Under the pieces are notes generated by a model that saw only the letters and a list, made by a program, of their open reading frames with translations, did not search any database and was not told where the DNA came from. A program made the translations under genes and the position numbers. Shown here piece by piece: positions 33,421 through 44,420 of a DNA stretch of 64,000 bases; positions within the stretch are counted from its first letter, which is position 1, and every line of letters begins with the position of its first letter. The stretch comes from Scilla litardierei (Eukaryota; Streptophyta; Magnoliopsida; Asparagales; Asparagaceae). The stretch is taken from NCBI GenBank assembly GCA_030789695.1, contig CM061142.1:147395266-147459265 (forward strand). Reading direction: 5' to 3'.

Positions 33421-34013
33421 CCGATATATGGAATTCTTCGACAGTTGGCCCTCGGGATCACGCGTGACACCTTCCGTTGCTCCGGGGACTCATGATATCT
33501 GCTTTATATGTCCCCAATGCTGGCAATCTTCTGCATTGGCACAAAAACACAGAGAAAGTGAAAAGATACAAAAACACAAAAGAACGGGTACGGAGCGACG
33601 GAAAACAACTGAAAATCAAAAAGAAGACGTGCGTGAATATATAAAATATAATCGCACGTCTGATCGCTTCCGAGTGTACACCCGTAAAACGACGTGTAGT
33701 TTTACCGCAAGCGCACGGTGTAGCGGCGAGCGAGTATCGAACTCAGGGAGGAACAAATGACAGTGTCTCTTTCCGATCACCTAGCTATTAAGAGGGTCGA
33801 TAATCGTTTGGGTAAACAGTCACAATCGTGCTAATGTCAAGAGAAAATTTCAAATTAATAAAACGTCTAGGAGTAGGGAATCCCCACTACGGACCATCTC
33901 TCATCATTGTGACTCATAGGTTTCGTTATTGCTAACTTGAATGTGGGTGAGCTAGTCGCAACTAAATGTAGAACCAAGCTCACGCTCTCTCGCTATTGCC
34001 GGTCTATTGCAAA

Positions 34014-34316
34014 CCTAGGATAGGGCCCAATCTCTTGTAAACCCTAGCCTAAGCCGCTAGCGTGAAGATCGACATCATCATTCAATCGTGTCTCGAGCCC
34101 ACTCTCGTGCAAACTCGAGCTACGACCTAGGTTGAGATAGTTCCTATCCGTCCAATCTCTTGCAAAAGGATATGGGTATAGAATCACAATTGAAAATCCT
34201 AGCTTTGGCCCAATCTCTTGCAAACCAAGTCTAGAAAGATCCAATTGTCAATCTAAATCGGATATCTAGGCCTTCCTATCAATTGGGATCCAATCTCTTG
34301 TAAATCCCAATCGGTA
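34014..34316 (-). other. five stem-loops with a near-invariant loop in element D LTR
   Basis: The loop word CCAATCTCTTGCAAA or a close variant recurs five times, each flanked by inverted repeats of different sequence: CCTAGGATAGGG / CCCTAGCCTAAG (34014-34053), CGTGTCTCGAG / CTCGAGCTACG (34087-34124), CCTATCC / GGATATGG (34143-34175, weakest), CTAGCTTTGG / CCAAGTCTAG (34199-34234), and TATCAATTGGGAT / ATCCCAATCGGTA (34277-34316). Stems pair at about 80-90 percent of positions. A second copy lies in the right LTR. Confidence 0.8.
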
Positions 34317-34714
34317 TGAATCCCTAGCTATCTGTAATTAATCAATCACAACCTAACCCTAATCAATTCTAGCACCAATTCCACAAATTCATCACAATTT
34401 AGAAATAGGGTTCGTAGGGTTCATCCCTATGCCCTAAGACGATGGCACTACTCACTATTCATCATGAAATTCTCAGAAAAATCAATAATATTATCAAGAG
34501 AATTCATTGCAATATAGAAATAACAAATAAAAATTGAGTTTTTGATAGGAAATAGACAAACCAATGAAGATCCAATGATATCCAATGAGAATCCAAATAG
34601 AGTAGCCTTTAAATCTCCAAAAAGAAAGCCTAAATCTAATTAATCTAAAATGTTCTGAAAAGTGAAAAGTTCTGAAAAAGGCTGCAAAAAGATCTCCTAA
34701 CTAGGGCAAACACT

Positions 34715-34727
34715 GGGTTTAAATACC
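34715..34727 (-). promoter_or_regulatory. TATA box in element D LTR
   Basis: Minus-strand GGTATTTAAACCC, about 80 bases downstream (element sense) of the palindrome array. Counterpart in the right LTR at about 55828-55840. Confidence 0.5.
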
Positions 34728-34806
34728 CCCCAAAATCACCTAAAAAATCGTGACCAAAATGCCCCTGCGCAGCCCAGAAATCGCAACTTACGCAGCAGGC
34801 GGAGCG

Positions 34807-35172
34807 GCTCACTCGGCCGAGTGACTTTGTCACTCGGCCGAGTGATAGATCATGTAAGAAAACAGTAAGTCAGGGGGGTCTCAGGGTTTGCCTTCGGAGG
34901 TGACTCGGCCGAGTATACTTATCCGTTTGGCAGAGTGGCTTTATCATTCGGCCGAGTGACTTTCGACAAGATCTTCAAAAAATACAGTAACTTCGGCCTT
35001 TTTCTGGACAATTTCTCTGTGCCACTCGGACGAGTGAGATTTCTCATTCGGCCGAGTGGGATTTCTTCGTTCGGCCGAGTATACGCTGGTTTTGACTCTG
35101 AGTGTGTATCCGTTCCGGTCGGCCGAGTGGGGCTTCTTGTTCGGCCGAGTGAGTGCTCCACTCGGCCGAGTG
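34807..35172 (-). repeat. palindrome array (CACTCGGCCGAGTG type) in element D LTR
   Basis: About a dozen copies of CTCGGCCGAGTG and single-base variants (TTCGGCCGAGTG, CTCGGACGAGTG), in close pairs at 34810-34846 and singly to 35172. Confidence 0.85.
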
Positions 35173-35472
35173 GCATGCTGTAAATGCCCAATCTTCTCCG
35201 TTTCTCCTCCTCGTCCTATGAAGTTCCTTCCTCTTCCACTCATCTTCCATCGCTGAATAGCCCTCAAAGGAGCCGTGGGTGACACTCCTTAGCGCTTGCT
35301 AACCAATTGATCTCAAAATCGTTTTGAATCGCTCCATATTTCTTGAAATATGACAAAAACAAGAAATAGTGAAAAGCATCGCAATATTGTCAAATAATCG
35401 TGAAAAACGCGATATGAGCGATCAAAATGGCATGCAAACATGCAGAAAAAAGTGTAAAATATGGAGTGATCA

Positions 35473-35511
35473 AAATCCCCCAAGCTTACCTCTTACTCGT
35501 CCTCGAGGAAG
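35473..35511 (-). other. polypurine tract and hairpin of element D
   Basis: Minus-strand AAGCTTGGGGGATTT next to the LTR. An 8-bp stem with one mismatch and loop AGGA (CTTCCTCG-AGGA-CGAGTAAG) lies just upstream at 35492-35511. Confidence 0.7.
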
Positions 35512-37320
35512 ATAAGTAAAAGGCGAGCCCGATGGAAAAAATAATAAAAATAAAAAGAAAAGATGGAAGAGATAGAAAATAAAGAAAGCAAGCAAAGAGG
35601 GAGGTGCTAGATCATTTTCTCAGGACGTGAGTTTTGCTTACTCATGTAGCACACGGCGAATGTAAAACTCACGCCAAAGATTTTTATCTCGATACCATAG
35701 TATATGGATGCATTCAAAATAGAAAACCCGAGAATAGCAAAATAATATGAGATACGGAATCATTCTAGAATTAACATCGTCTGAAGCATCTAAAGCGGTA
35801 TACATAATCATAGACCACACACTTTTCAATTGAATGCTTTCTATCTGGAGTATAAGAGATATCACACAATTTTGAGCAATAAGAATAGAAAAGTGTGGTT
35901 TTCATGAAATGTATGCTAAGTGTCAATTCCTGGATTTCGCAAAACTTTTAGTGATCTCACCAAGTATAGAAAATTACCTATCTTAGGTTGTCATGCACAG
36001 TCAGGTAGTCACTCTCTCACACATCATTGGTTCCTCTCCCCCAAGCTCATCTATAAGCGTGGTGGCGTAAGATAAATCAATAAATATATTCCCCATTTTT
36101 GAATCTCCATGATAAAAATAAAAACAAAAGAGGGAAGAAAGAGAGAAAGAGTGTGAGATGAGATCATGTATAACCTTCTTTTCTCTTTTCTTTTCTTTTC
36201 TTTTTTTCTCTTTTTTTCTTTTTTTATCATATCTATATACAACTGTGATCCCAAATCAAAAGATAGAAAGATATACATGTATTTCTTTTTGTTTTTGATT
36301 TTGGGGGTAGTGGAGCATGAACTTTATAAAGCGGTGGAATTGCCAATATAGGATCTGCTAAAGGGAGATTCACCAATGAATATAAATAGAGAATTAATGC
36401 TCAAGATATGTGGAGAAAGAAATAAATGTAACACTCGGTTCACTCTATAAGACGTGCACAACAACTTCAGCAGAGTAATGTAATCTACTCAGTTTGATCT
36501 CAGAAAGTAAACTAGTCTAGTTATATCAACCTAACATTCATTCATTCAACTTGAAAGTGAGGCGTACATTTTTCATGCAATAAGAAGTGATATAATAAAG
36601 GAAAGCAGTACTCCAGACATAAGCAATCAATGCGTGAAGCTTGGTGTGTTTTCTACGAAAAGCATACATATGAATTATCAGACTTCAGCTAATAACAGAA
36701 TTTCATCCATATTCATATACGAAAAGGTGGGTTACTATCTCAAATGCATAGCATGACAAATCATATGATATCTGAAATAAAAAACTACGGCGTGCCAAAA
36801 TAGCATGCAAACAGAGATAAGTTAATCACCACGTCATCATCATCACAGAAAAATCATCTCTAGCAAAAGATGAAAGAAATAAGGATAAAAGAAAATAGAA
36901 ACTACTACGAAATGCAGCACACTCAAAAAGGTAAGAAAACGTGATGCATGATAAAAAAACGAAAAAGTGGGTGAAAATGGTGTAAAACAAAGAAAAGGTG
37001 GAAAAATAAAAATAAAAGGTGACAAAAAGCAAAAAGTGTGAGAACTCACTCCCCAAGCTAAAGTGCATAGTGTCCTCAATGTGCAAAGTGTGGCACACCG
37101 AGAGGCGTGAAATGGGTGGGGTGGGTGAGGATGCATGCATGATGAAAATAAAAGTAAAGGAAATGATATGGTAATGCAGGTGATGCATGCAGAGGTCAAA
37201 ATGGTGCAAAATATCAGTGTCCCCAAAAATAAGCTCCCTCACTCCCAAAGAGATATAAACAGATATGATCAAAAAGGTACCAAAACGGCGCGTTGAGAAG
37301 GGGCGCAAAAATCACCAGGC
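35512..37320 (-). other. 3' non-coding region of element D
   Basis: No coding domain. Two further G-run motifs read on the minus strand: AGCTTGGGGGAG at 36035-36046, and AGCTTGGGGAG at about 37051-37061, the latter preceded by an imperfect AGGA-loop hairpin (37062-37085). A long C/T tract on the plus strand at 36178-36230. Confidence 0.65.
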
Positions 37321-37896
37321 TCAAAAACAACCAGCAAAACAACAAAAATATGGAAGGCATCCAGTGTGTGCCTTGGCTGGTGGTGGTGCACCAGCACTGT
37401 CCTGTGGGGGAGGTGGTGGGTGTGGTAGCTGCTGGGTGGGTGTCGGTGGTGGGGGCAGATGCACCAGAATCTGGTTCAGGCAAGCCTGAATACTGGGAAG
37501 AATGGCGACGTGGGTCTGCACAGAACTAACTGTGGCGGAGAGAGCCCTGAAATCCCCTCTAAGTCCGCTAACAGCCCCCTCAAGAGCACGAATGCTATGA
37601 ACTAGAGTGTCGGGGGGTGGTGGATCAGAGGGACGCACATGTCTAACTGGTGAAGTGCGTGGCTGTCTCACGCGGGCAGTGTAGTGGATGGGTCCAGCAG
37701 GGAAGTGGGGTAGTGGTGCTGTGCTCACTAAGTGATGCTCAGCCTCTGTGAGAGACTGGGACGCAGGAAAGGTCGAAGTGGAAGCAGCAGCGGAAGTGGA
37801 AATGAAAACAGACGACTAGGCGGTGTGAGAGGTCAGTGACGCAGACGTGGGGACAGATGTCACGACACTCTCAGAAAAGACAGCGGCTGTGGAGAC
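37321..37896 (-). pseudogene. element D ORF3, C-terminal part (right of the split by B)
   Basis: Continues ORF3 after B. Ser/Thr-rich linker, a short amphipathic segment (SIRALEGAVSGLRGDFRALS, about 37540-37600) compatible with coiled coil, then a Pro/Gln-rich tail ending at 37321. One in-frame TAG at about 37818. Flanked by the GAGAC duplication at 37892-37896. Confidence 0.7.
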
Positions 37897-39472
37897 TAAC
37901 GTCCCCCCGCTTTTATGTGTGTTTGAATGTGTGCAATAATATGATTGGGGGCGTGAGATTTAAATATTTGTAACCACAAGCGCATGGTGTTGTAATGTGG
38001 CTTGGGGGTCGAACTCAGGGAGGCGTGGATGTGCTTGTGTCAAGTAGGATCAAATTCACCCCATGGGTGAGCTAGCCCAAATCGGATGATAGGTTGTCAC
38101 GGTAAATGGAATGCAAGGTATAAACAATATAAAGGAAAAACCCGGGAATTTGGATTCCACCCTATCGTGCGATTCTTGCCGATACGGCCTACGGGTAGGA
38201 TATCGATCGGAATTAGGGTCTAATGGTGAGACGTTGCCTCTGAAAGTGGTACCAGTGTCCCATGGGCCCGATATTCCGGTCGATGCCCAGGATGATACGC
38301 CGGACTTCCCGGGTTCGGTCAGGGGGCACTCCCGTGTCCATTAACACTGACCGACTCCGGGAGCACTAAGCTCGCAACGATGACTCCCAAGGTCTCATCC
38401 TACCGCTCCCGCGCGCTAGGATTCGACGTCTACGCTAAGGGCGTGAGCTATGGCTAGGGAGTCAACCGCCAAGTTTATTCCCCCTTGGCCCAACGGTCAA
38501 AGGCGATCTTTTTCCCGCTGATGACAATAAAACACCCCGCGTAACCGGTAGATTCCTAATCCCCATCGATTTCCTAGTCCTATGGACGCATCGGGGAGAG
38601 CTCACGAAGGGGTTTCCACCAAAATCCCAGATTTGGGAACTACTCACACATATTTAGTAAAAAGCGATCTAAATAGAAATCGACCGTAAAAATCATGATC
38701 AGGCGATTGAAAAGCAGTAAGAGCAATGATAATAACACTATATTAAAGTTTGACAAAGATCGAAAAACTTACAAATATCTGAAAAATTACAGCCGTCAAG
38801 AGAGAGAAAAAACAGCAAAAAATAACAACTCCCGTTTCTGGAAAACCTAGGGGTCATATATATAGAATACGATATCACCCGATCGGGTGACCTGCTTCAT
38901 TTCTTCGGCAGTTCAGCACGGGACTTCACCTGGTCACCACGGCACGGTCGGTTGAGGGTTGAAGCTGATCGGTTGGATCTTCGTGCCGTCGGGTGAACCG
39001 GTCGGTTGATCTCTCCGTGTCTTGGCTTCGGAGAATCGGCTACAAGTGAACCGATCGGGTGAAGGTCACCCGATCGGTTGGCATTCAGCGTCAGAATTCC
39101 AGAGAGTTGGGGCATTTGAACCGGTCACTGAACCGACCGGGTGACTTCTTGGCCGCTCCAACTTGTGTCCGGGTGGTGCACGCGTACATCACCCGATCGG
39201 TTGGAAATGACCAACCGGTCGGGTGAGGGGCAGAAAGATGCGATCTTCATCGTTTGATCCCCTGGATCACGCGTGACTCCTCCCATTGCTCCGGGGACTC
39301 ATGATATCGTCGTTTTATGTCCCCTATGCCAGTAAACTCCTGCAAAATACGAAAAACACGGAAAAGTGAAAGAAAACAAGAAAACACGAGAAAACAAATA
39401 TTAGACGGCGTTAAATAACGGAAAAACACGGAAGAAAATATGCACAAATATATGAAATATAAACGCACGTCA
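37897..39472 (-). repeat. 3' LTR of element B
   Basis: 1576 bp; the first base pair has mutated from TG to TA (TAACGTCCCC). Ends CGCACGTCA. TATA-like minus-strand CTATATATAT at 38856-38865, palindrome array 38876-39225. Confidence 0.9.
38876..39225 (-). repeat. palindrome array (CCGATCGG type) in element B left LTR
   Basis: CACCCGATCGGGTG, GAACCGATCGGGTG and GTCACCCGATCGGTTGG words and decayed variants. Confidence 0.8.
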
Positions 39473-41117
39473 AAATCCCCCAAGATGAACTCTTCCTCGT
39501 CCTCGAGGAAGACGAGTGAGAGTAGGAGCTCGGAGAGAGAAAATAGAGAGAAAGAGAGAAAAAGAAAACTCTATATCCTAGATCGCCCGTCAGGGCCAAC
39601 AAAATCAAAAACGACACACCAAGCAAGCAAACGCCAAATCACATCACTAAACCAAGGAATACGAGTCCAGACAAGTGCCGTGGGCCCATGCGGTGAAGCG
39701 CGAGTGAGTGTGGTCGTGTGCTAGCAGACGGTGTCACTATCTACGATGTGCAATAAAGCTCGATATACTCAAATCCAAGAAATGACCCAAATATCGATTC
39801 GATTCGAATTAAGCGGTGAATATATAATTCAAGCATGCATGAGAATAGAGATAGAATCGAAACATATCATGCGTCAGGGACTCCACAACTAGGGTTAAGG
39901 AAATCACCACACTATAGCCTAGATAATAGCTAAAAAGTTCCTAAGCCAAGTGTTTTCGAAACCGATGGGGGTTGAGATGGTGTGGAGTAGAACACTCGGT
40001 GCAAATTCTTGTCTTCCCTTGATTCTCAGTAGGTAGGAAAATATTCACACGGGAATTTTTTGTGGTTTTTGAGTATTTGTATTTTTTGGATTTTTGGCTA
40101 TACAATTTTTTTTTCTTTTCTTTTCTTTTTGGGTTTTTCTTTTCTTTTTTGAATTTTTGGGTTTTTGGCTATACACATGTGTACTCTCCCAAGTGGGAGA
40201 ACGGTACATGACGAGGGGATTTTCACCAAGTAAAACAAAAAAGAAATCGGAATCTAAACACTTGGGCAAAGGAAACTATTCTCGCTAATTAGAGCATGGG
40301 CTAAATGGGTTATCCTAGTCCTTAATTGTGGAATCCCGACACATGCGAAATGAAGTATACGATATATATATAGCATGCAAAAGAAGCAGACAGTAGAAAC
40401 AAATACCGCATATTCAAATCGAAGCATGATAATCTAGGGGTCATTCCTGGACAGGTATATAAAGTAGAATTACAAAGTAGAAGCACACCACACAGCTAGG
40501 CACGACGCGTGACTCACAAAAAGCTAAGTGGACCCACGATGCATGAAATGCAAGAGGACTCGATATCCTAGAGTTAGTGAATGTGATTATCGATGCCATG
40601 CTAGGTGTGTGTGATTTTGTGGCAATTCATCATAGGGTTCATCTCTAGGAGAAAGAGATAAAAAGAAGAAAAGAAAACAGAAAAAGAAAAACACGGAGAA
40701 AAACGACTCAAATAAAAAAGAAAAAGAGACAAATGACGCACGCAGTGCGACTCCCCCAAGCTGAAACTTGCATTGCCCTCAATGCAATAGAATTAAATAC
40801 GGGAGGGCAATGAATATGGGGGGGAATATGCACAGACACAAAAAGACACGAAAGACAAGAAAATCACACCAACGAGACTGAAAATACGAATAAAAATATA
40901 AAAGCACACCACATGACATATAAACAGAAAATAAAATAAATAAATAAGGGAAAATCACACGACACGACAAATAAGCAAACACACAAAGAAAAACGAAACA
41001 CGACAGCACACCCAAAAAATATGACTTCCCCCAAGCTAGACATGACGGTGCTAGCAAATTGATGTGATCGTGAATATGCAGAGATATGCAAGGGGGATGT
41101 CAAAAAACAAAGTGAAA
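39473..41117 (-). other. polypurine tract and 3' non-coding region of element B
   Basis: Closely similar to 11511-13142 of element A over its whole length. Polypurine tract at 39473-39485 (here ATCTTGGGGGATTT). The CTTCCTCGAGGACGAGGAAG hairpin follows at 39492-39511. Middle module: AGCTTGGGGGAG at 40751-40762 with hairpin TTGCATTGAGGGCAATGCAA (minus) at 40768-40787. Third G-run at 41026-41037. Confidence 0.75.
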
Positions 41118-42875
41118 TCAAAAAGCAAGAGATGGGGAGTCCTTGCCCTCCTCGGAAGAGGGTGTGGATGGGTGGTCGGGGGAGGCGGGGGTGTGCGGAG
41201 AAGTGGGGAAAGAGGTGGAGGAATAGGTGCAGTGGGGGTGTGAATGATGGGTGAAGTGTTGGTGGAGGTGGGTGGTGTTGGAAGTACGGTGATCAAGGCG
41301 GTGGTAGAAGGGATAGAAATGGGGAGAGAAGGCGTGATGGTGATGGTAGTGGGTGGCGGTGGGAGAGATCTAGAGCGCACATGTAATTTCTTGCGGCGCA
41401 CATAGGCAGTGACGGAGGAGGAGGGAGGAGGTGGTATGGGGGAGACAGAAGTGGTCGTGAGAGGAGAAGTGGTTACGGGGATGGGAATAGATGTGGGAGG
41501 GGGAGATGATCGCCTAGGTGGGGGTGAAGGAGGTGGGGATGGGTGGGATGGTGGAGGAGAAGAGTGTGATGGGGGAGGTGACGATCGTCGAGGTGGTGAA
41601 TGTGGTGGTGAGGGGTGTGGTGGGGGTGGTCCATGGATGTGAGTGAGAAGGCGAAGGATGGTGGACACGTTCCTCTCAAGTGCGAGGAAACGTGGGCGAG
41701 TGAGAAAGGAGGACGGTGATGGGTCCGAGGGGACAGAGGACGTGGCAAGCTCACGGAGAGCAGCGACCTCGGCCTCGAGAGCAAGACGAGCAGAGGCCTA
41801 GCGACGACCAAAAGAAGTGGACTGATGTGAAGCGGAAGTGGTGCAGGGAAGTGATGTGAAAGTAGTGCCGGCGGCAGTGATCATGCCGACACTGGACACA
41901 AGGCCGGAGATGGCCGTAGAAAGATCCTCAGCAGTGATAAGGCCAGGATCACAGGTGATGTGACTCGGGCCAGCCCGATATCTCCCCGGTACGTAGGAAT
42001 ATCCTGCTCGCCTAAGCGGGCGGTAGGAGAAGGTGGTCTCTGTGCGTCCGGGGGAAAGAAAGGAAGGCACAACCCCGCTAGAAACTCGGAATCGGGCGGA
42101 AATGTCCAATCTCCCACTACAGCTATAGTCATGCGAGCGGGGTTAGGGAGAATGGTGTAGGGGGCTGGGGGTGGCCGTAGTTGAAATCGAAATGACGATC
42201 AGGGCGGGGCTTAATCATATGAATATGCCGTAGGACATCAAGGTCTAGACGTGAGGGTCCTGCGGCAGTGGGAAGATCACGGGGGATGTGGATATTAAAT
42301 TGCGGATAAGAAGCATGACAGTGATAATTCCCCCACAGCAAATCTTGCCCTTGCCGGCCCGACTAATCTCGAGGAGCTTGTAAATAGGCCAGTCGCCGGC
42401 ATGGACGGGGACAGTAGGGGCTCTAAAGCTAATCCCATCATCATCTCGAACGAAAGGGAAAGTCATGGCCCATAGAATGAAAAGATTAAGGATAGTCACG
42501 GTGCCTGACTCATCCCTGGGGAAAAATGCGAAGGATATGATCCGATGGGCCAGACGGAATATAGGATGGATGATCAAGGAGGCCTTGGCCTTACCTCAGG
42601 GATAGCAAGGGAGTATGGTGAGGCAGAACCAAAAGTTATCGACGTCAAATTTGGGCGGGTATCCGTAGTGTCGGATAGCATCGTCCCCAAGAATAGGGAA
42701 ACCAAATATATCATTGATCGTGTTCAGGTTGGTGCGGATGGTTTTGTTACGCACCCGGAAAATGACGGTCCACCCCGACTCACAAACGAGTGAGGAAAGA
42801 AATTCTAGTCTGAGGGATGGGTAGGACAACGCGGTGGTGTTCAGGAAGGCTATCCAACCTAAGTCGGGGAAGAAG
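41118..42875 (-). pseudogene. element B ORF3, N-terminally deleted and frameshifted
   Basis: Matches ORF3 of C: LGWIAFLNTT, LEFLSSLVCESGW, FGFPILGDDAIRHYGYPP, IIHPIFRLAHRII, ICCGGIITV, a segment with VVGDWTFPPDSEFLAGL, and a long Pro/Ser/His-rich tail ending in SLAF at 41118. Compared with C, about 450 bases holding the start codon and first 110 codons are missing, joining leader to LGW near 42870. There is a stop at about 42596 and several frame changes. Confidence 0.8.
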
Positions 42876-42930
42876 AAACGACGACGAAAATGGCGAGATC
42901 AGGCGAGGAAATGAACGGTCGAGGCGGGGG

Positions 42931-42941
42931 TTTATTTATAG
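42931..42941 (-). promoter_or_regulatory. candidate internal promoter (TATA box) upstream of ORF3, element B
   Basis: Minus-strand CCTATAAATAAA between the internal palindrome array and ORF3. Confidence 0.5.
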
Positions 42942-42951
42942 GGTTTAAGTC

Positions 42952-43300
42952 GAACCGATCGGGTGAGTTGTCACCCGATCAGTTGACTATTAGGTCGAGA
43001 TTTCCAACTGAAGAGATGTTACAGGCGAACCGGTCGGTTGATAACTCAACCGATCGGTTGGCCGCTCCACAAATTTTCCCGAGAGTTTGGTACAGCTCAC
43101 CCGATCTATCACCCGGCCATGCTTCTCATCACCCGATCGGTTGACAAACTCTGAAAATTTCCCGAGACTTCAGCCCCAGTTCACCCGGTCTGCCACCCGG
43201 TCTCGGCCGGCTTCACCCGATCGGTTTGTTGAGTGACTGATACAGCCGTTAGCTGATACATCCCAACCGATTGGGTGAGTTATCAACCGATCGGTTGGGG
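42952..43300 (-). repeat. internal palindrome array of element B
   Basis: GAACCGATCGGGTGAGTTGTCACCCGATC pairs and similar CCGATCGG words up to 43300, between protease and ORF3. Confidence 0.85.
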
Positions 43301-43430
43301 CCTTGTTTTCTGCAAAAGTGCACAAACGACCTAAGTCCCTCAACGGAAGTTCTTACGGCTGGATTTATTTATTAAAAATAGATAAAATAAAGTTAAAAAT
43401 AGTCCTAAAAATGGAAACAAAGGGTTAGAG

Positions 43431-43480
43431 CATGGGTTGCCTCCCATGTAGCACTTTTGTTTAACGTCGTTAGCTCGACG
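43431..43480 (-). other. conserved post-stop hairpin of element B
   Basis: CATGGGAGGCAACCCATG (minus) at 43431-43448 with CGTCGAGCTAACGACGTTAA just before it, directly after the protease ORF stop. Confidence 0.7.
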
Positions 43481-44420
43481 CCCGTGGATGATGTTCAAGG
43501 TGGACGATACGGGTGATGCCCAAGTCTGGCATCACTTCAGCTTCTAGGCTGGTAGCTTTCGGTGTATTCGGTGGCGACAAGAAAACTTGTTCGACCACCC
43601 TCCCTTTGTTGACGGGGTCCGGAGGCTTCTCCTTCATATCGGCGTCCATTGCCACTCGTTTAAGGACCCGGATCTCATCTCCGGCGAGCCCCATGGGCTC
43701 TTTGCCTTTTCTCCTCGTAAGAGGACCTTTTGGGAATCCGAGAGGGATCACGTGTCGGGCGACCGCCTCATCAGCAACATCATTCTTCTTCGGGCCGACT
43801 AATTCTTTTGAGTCCCCCAAGCCATCGGGGGGATTTCTCGAGAGAATTTCCCAGGAGCTCGCCTCCACAGCTCTCTCTTCTTCCAACTCCAGCACATTGA
43901 TACTAGGATCATCCGGAGGATCGGGGTGCTTCATCGACAACCCCAAGTCAAATTCGACTTTTTCTTGATCGACGTTGAGGGAAAGCTTCCCGTTCTTCAC
44001 GTCAATTAGCACACCGGCGGTTGCCATAAAGGGTCGTCCAAGGATAATAGGGGTGTGCTTATCTTCCGGCATGTCCATCACCACAAAATCCACCAGTACT
44101 TGTACTCCACTCACATCAACGGGAGGTCGTCTACTACTCCCACCGGGTATTTCACCGAACGGTCAGCAAGTTGTAATGTCATGTCGGTGGGCTCCAAGTC
44201 TCCCATCCCTATTCTTCTGTATAGCGATAGGGGCATCAAGCTGACGCTCGCTCCTAGATCGACGAGCGCCCTCTGGATTCACACTTCCCCAATAGAACAA
44301 GGGATGGAGAAACTTCCTGGGTCTTTGAGTTTGGGTGGATTTGCGCGCTGAATGAGGGCGCTGCACTCCGCTGTTAATACGACCTTCTCCTTTCTGGATC
44401 ATCTTGTCACCAAGTCCTTT
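43470..44420 (-). pseudogene. element B aspartic protease and C-terminal tail
   Basis: The minus strand reads ALVDLGASVSLMP (catalytic D-L-G, about 44240-44275), then VDFVVMDMPEDKHTPIILGRPF, the retropepsin flap and ILGRP motifs, then a charged tail ending RASS at 43470. An in-frame TGA (44279-44281) lies five codons before the DLGA motif; element C has a TGA at the same place. A frame change occurs between the active site and the flap. No RT follows. Confidence 0.8.

Larger units (their letters stand above)
32133..33660 (-). repeat. LTR of element E (Athila-like), interrupted at its last base by element D
   Basis: Starts TGACGTCCCC, ends CGCACGTC directly before the D LTR; the final A is expected beyond D. 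Same family as the B and C LTRs, including CCCAACGGTCAAAGGTGGTC and the palindrome/TATA block. By orientation it is the 3' LTR of a minus-strand element or a solo LTR; its interior is not in the window. Confidence 0.8.
33661..35472 (-). repeat. 3' LTR of element D
   Basis: 1812 bp, TGATCGCTTCCGAG...GGAGTGATCA. The first 1.1 kb corresponds closely to 54777-55912. Contains the hairpin array, a TATA box and a CTCGGCCGAG palindrome array. Confidence 0.9.

Noticed and set aside
41409..41642. Gly/Glu-rich plus-strand ORF
   Set aside because: It is the complement of the Pro/His/Ser-rich tail of element B ORF3.
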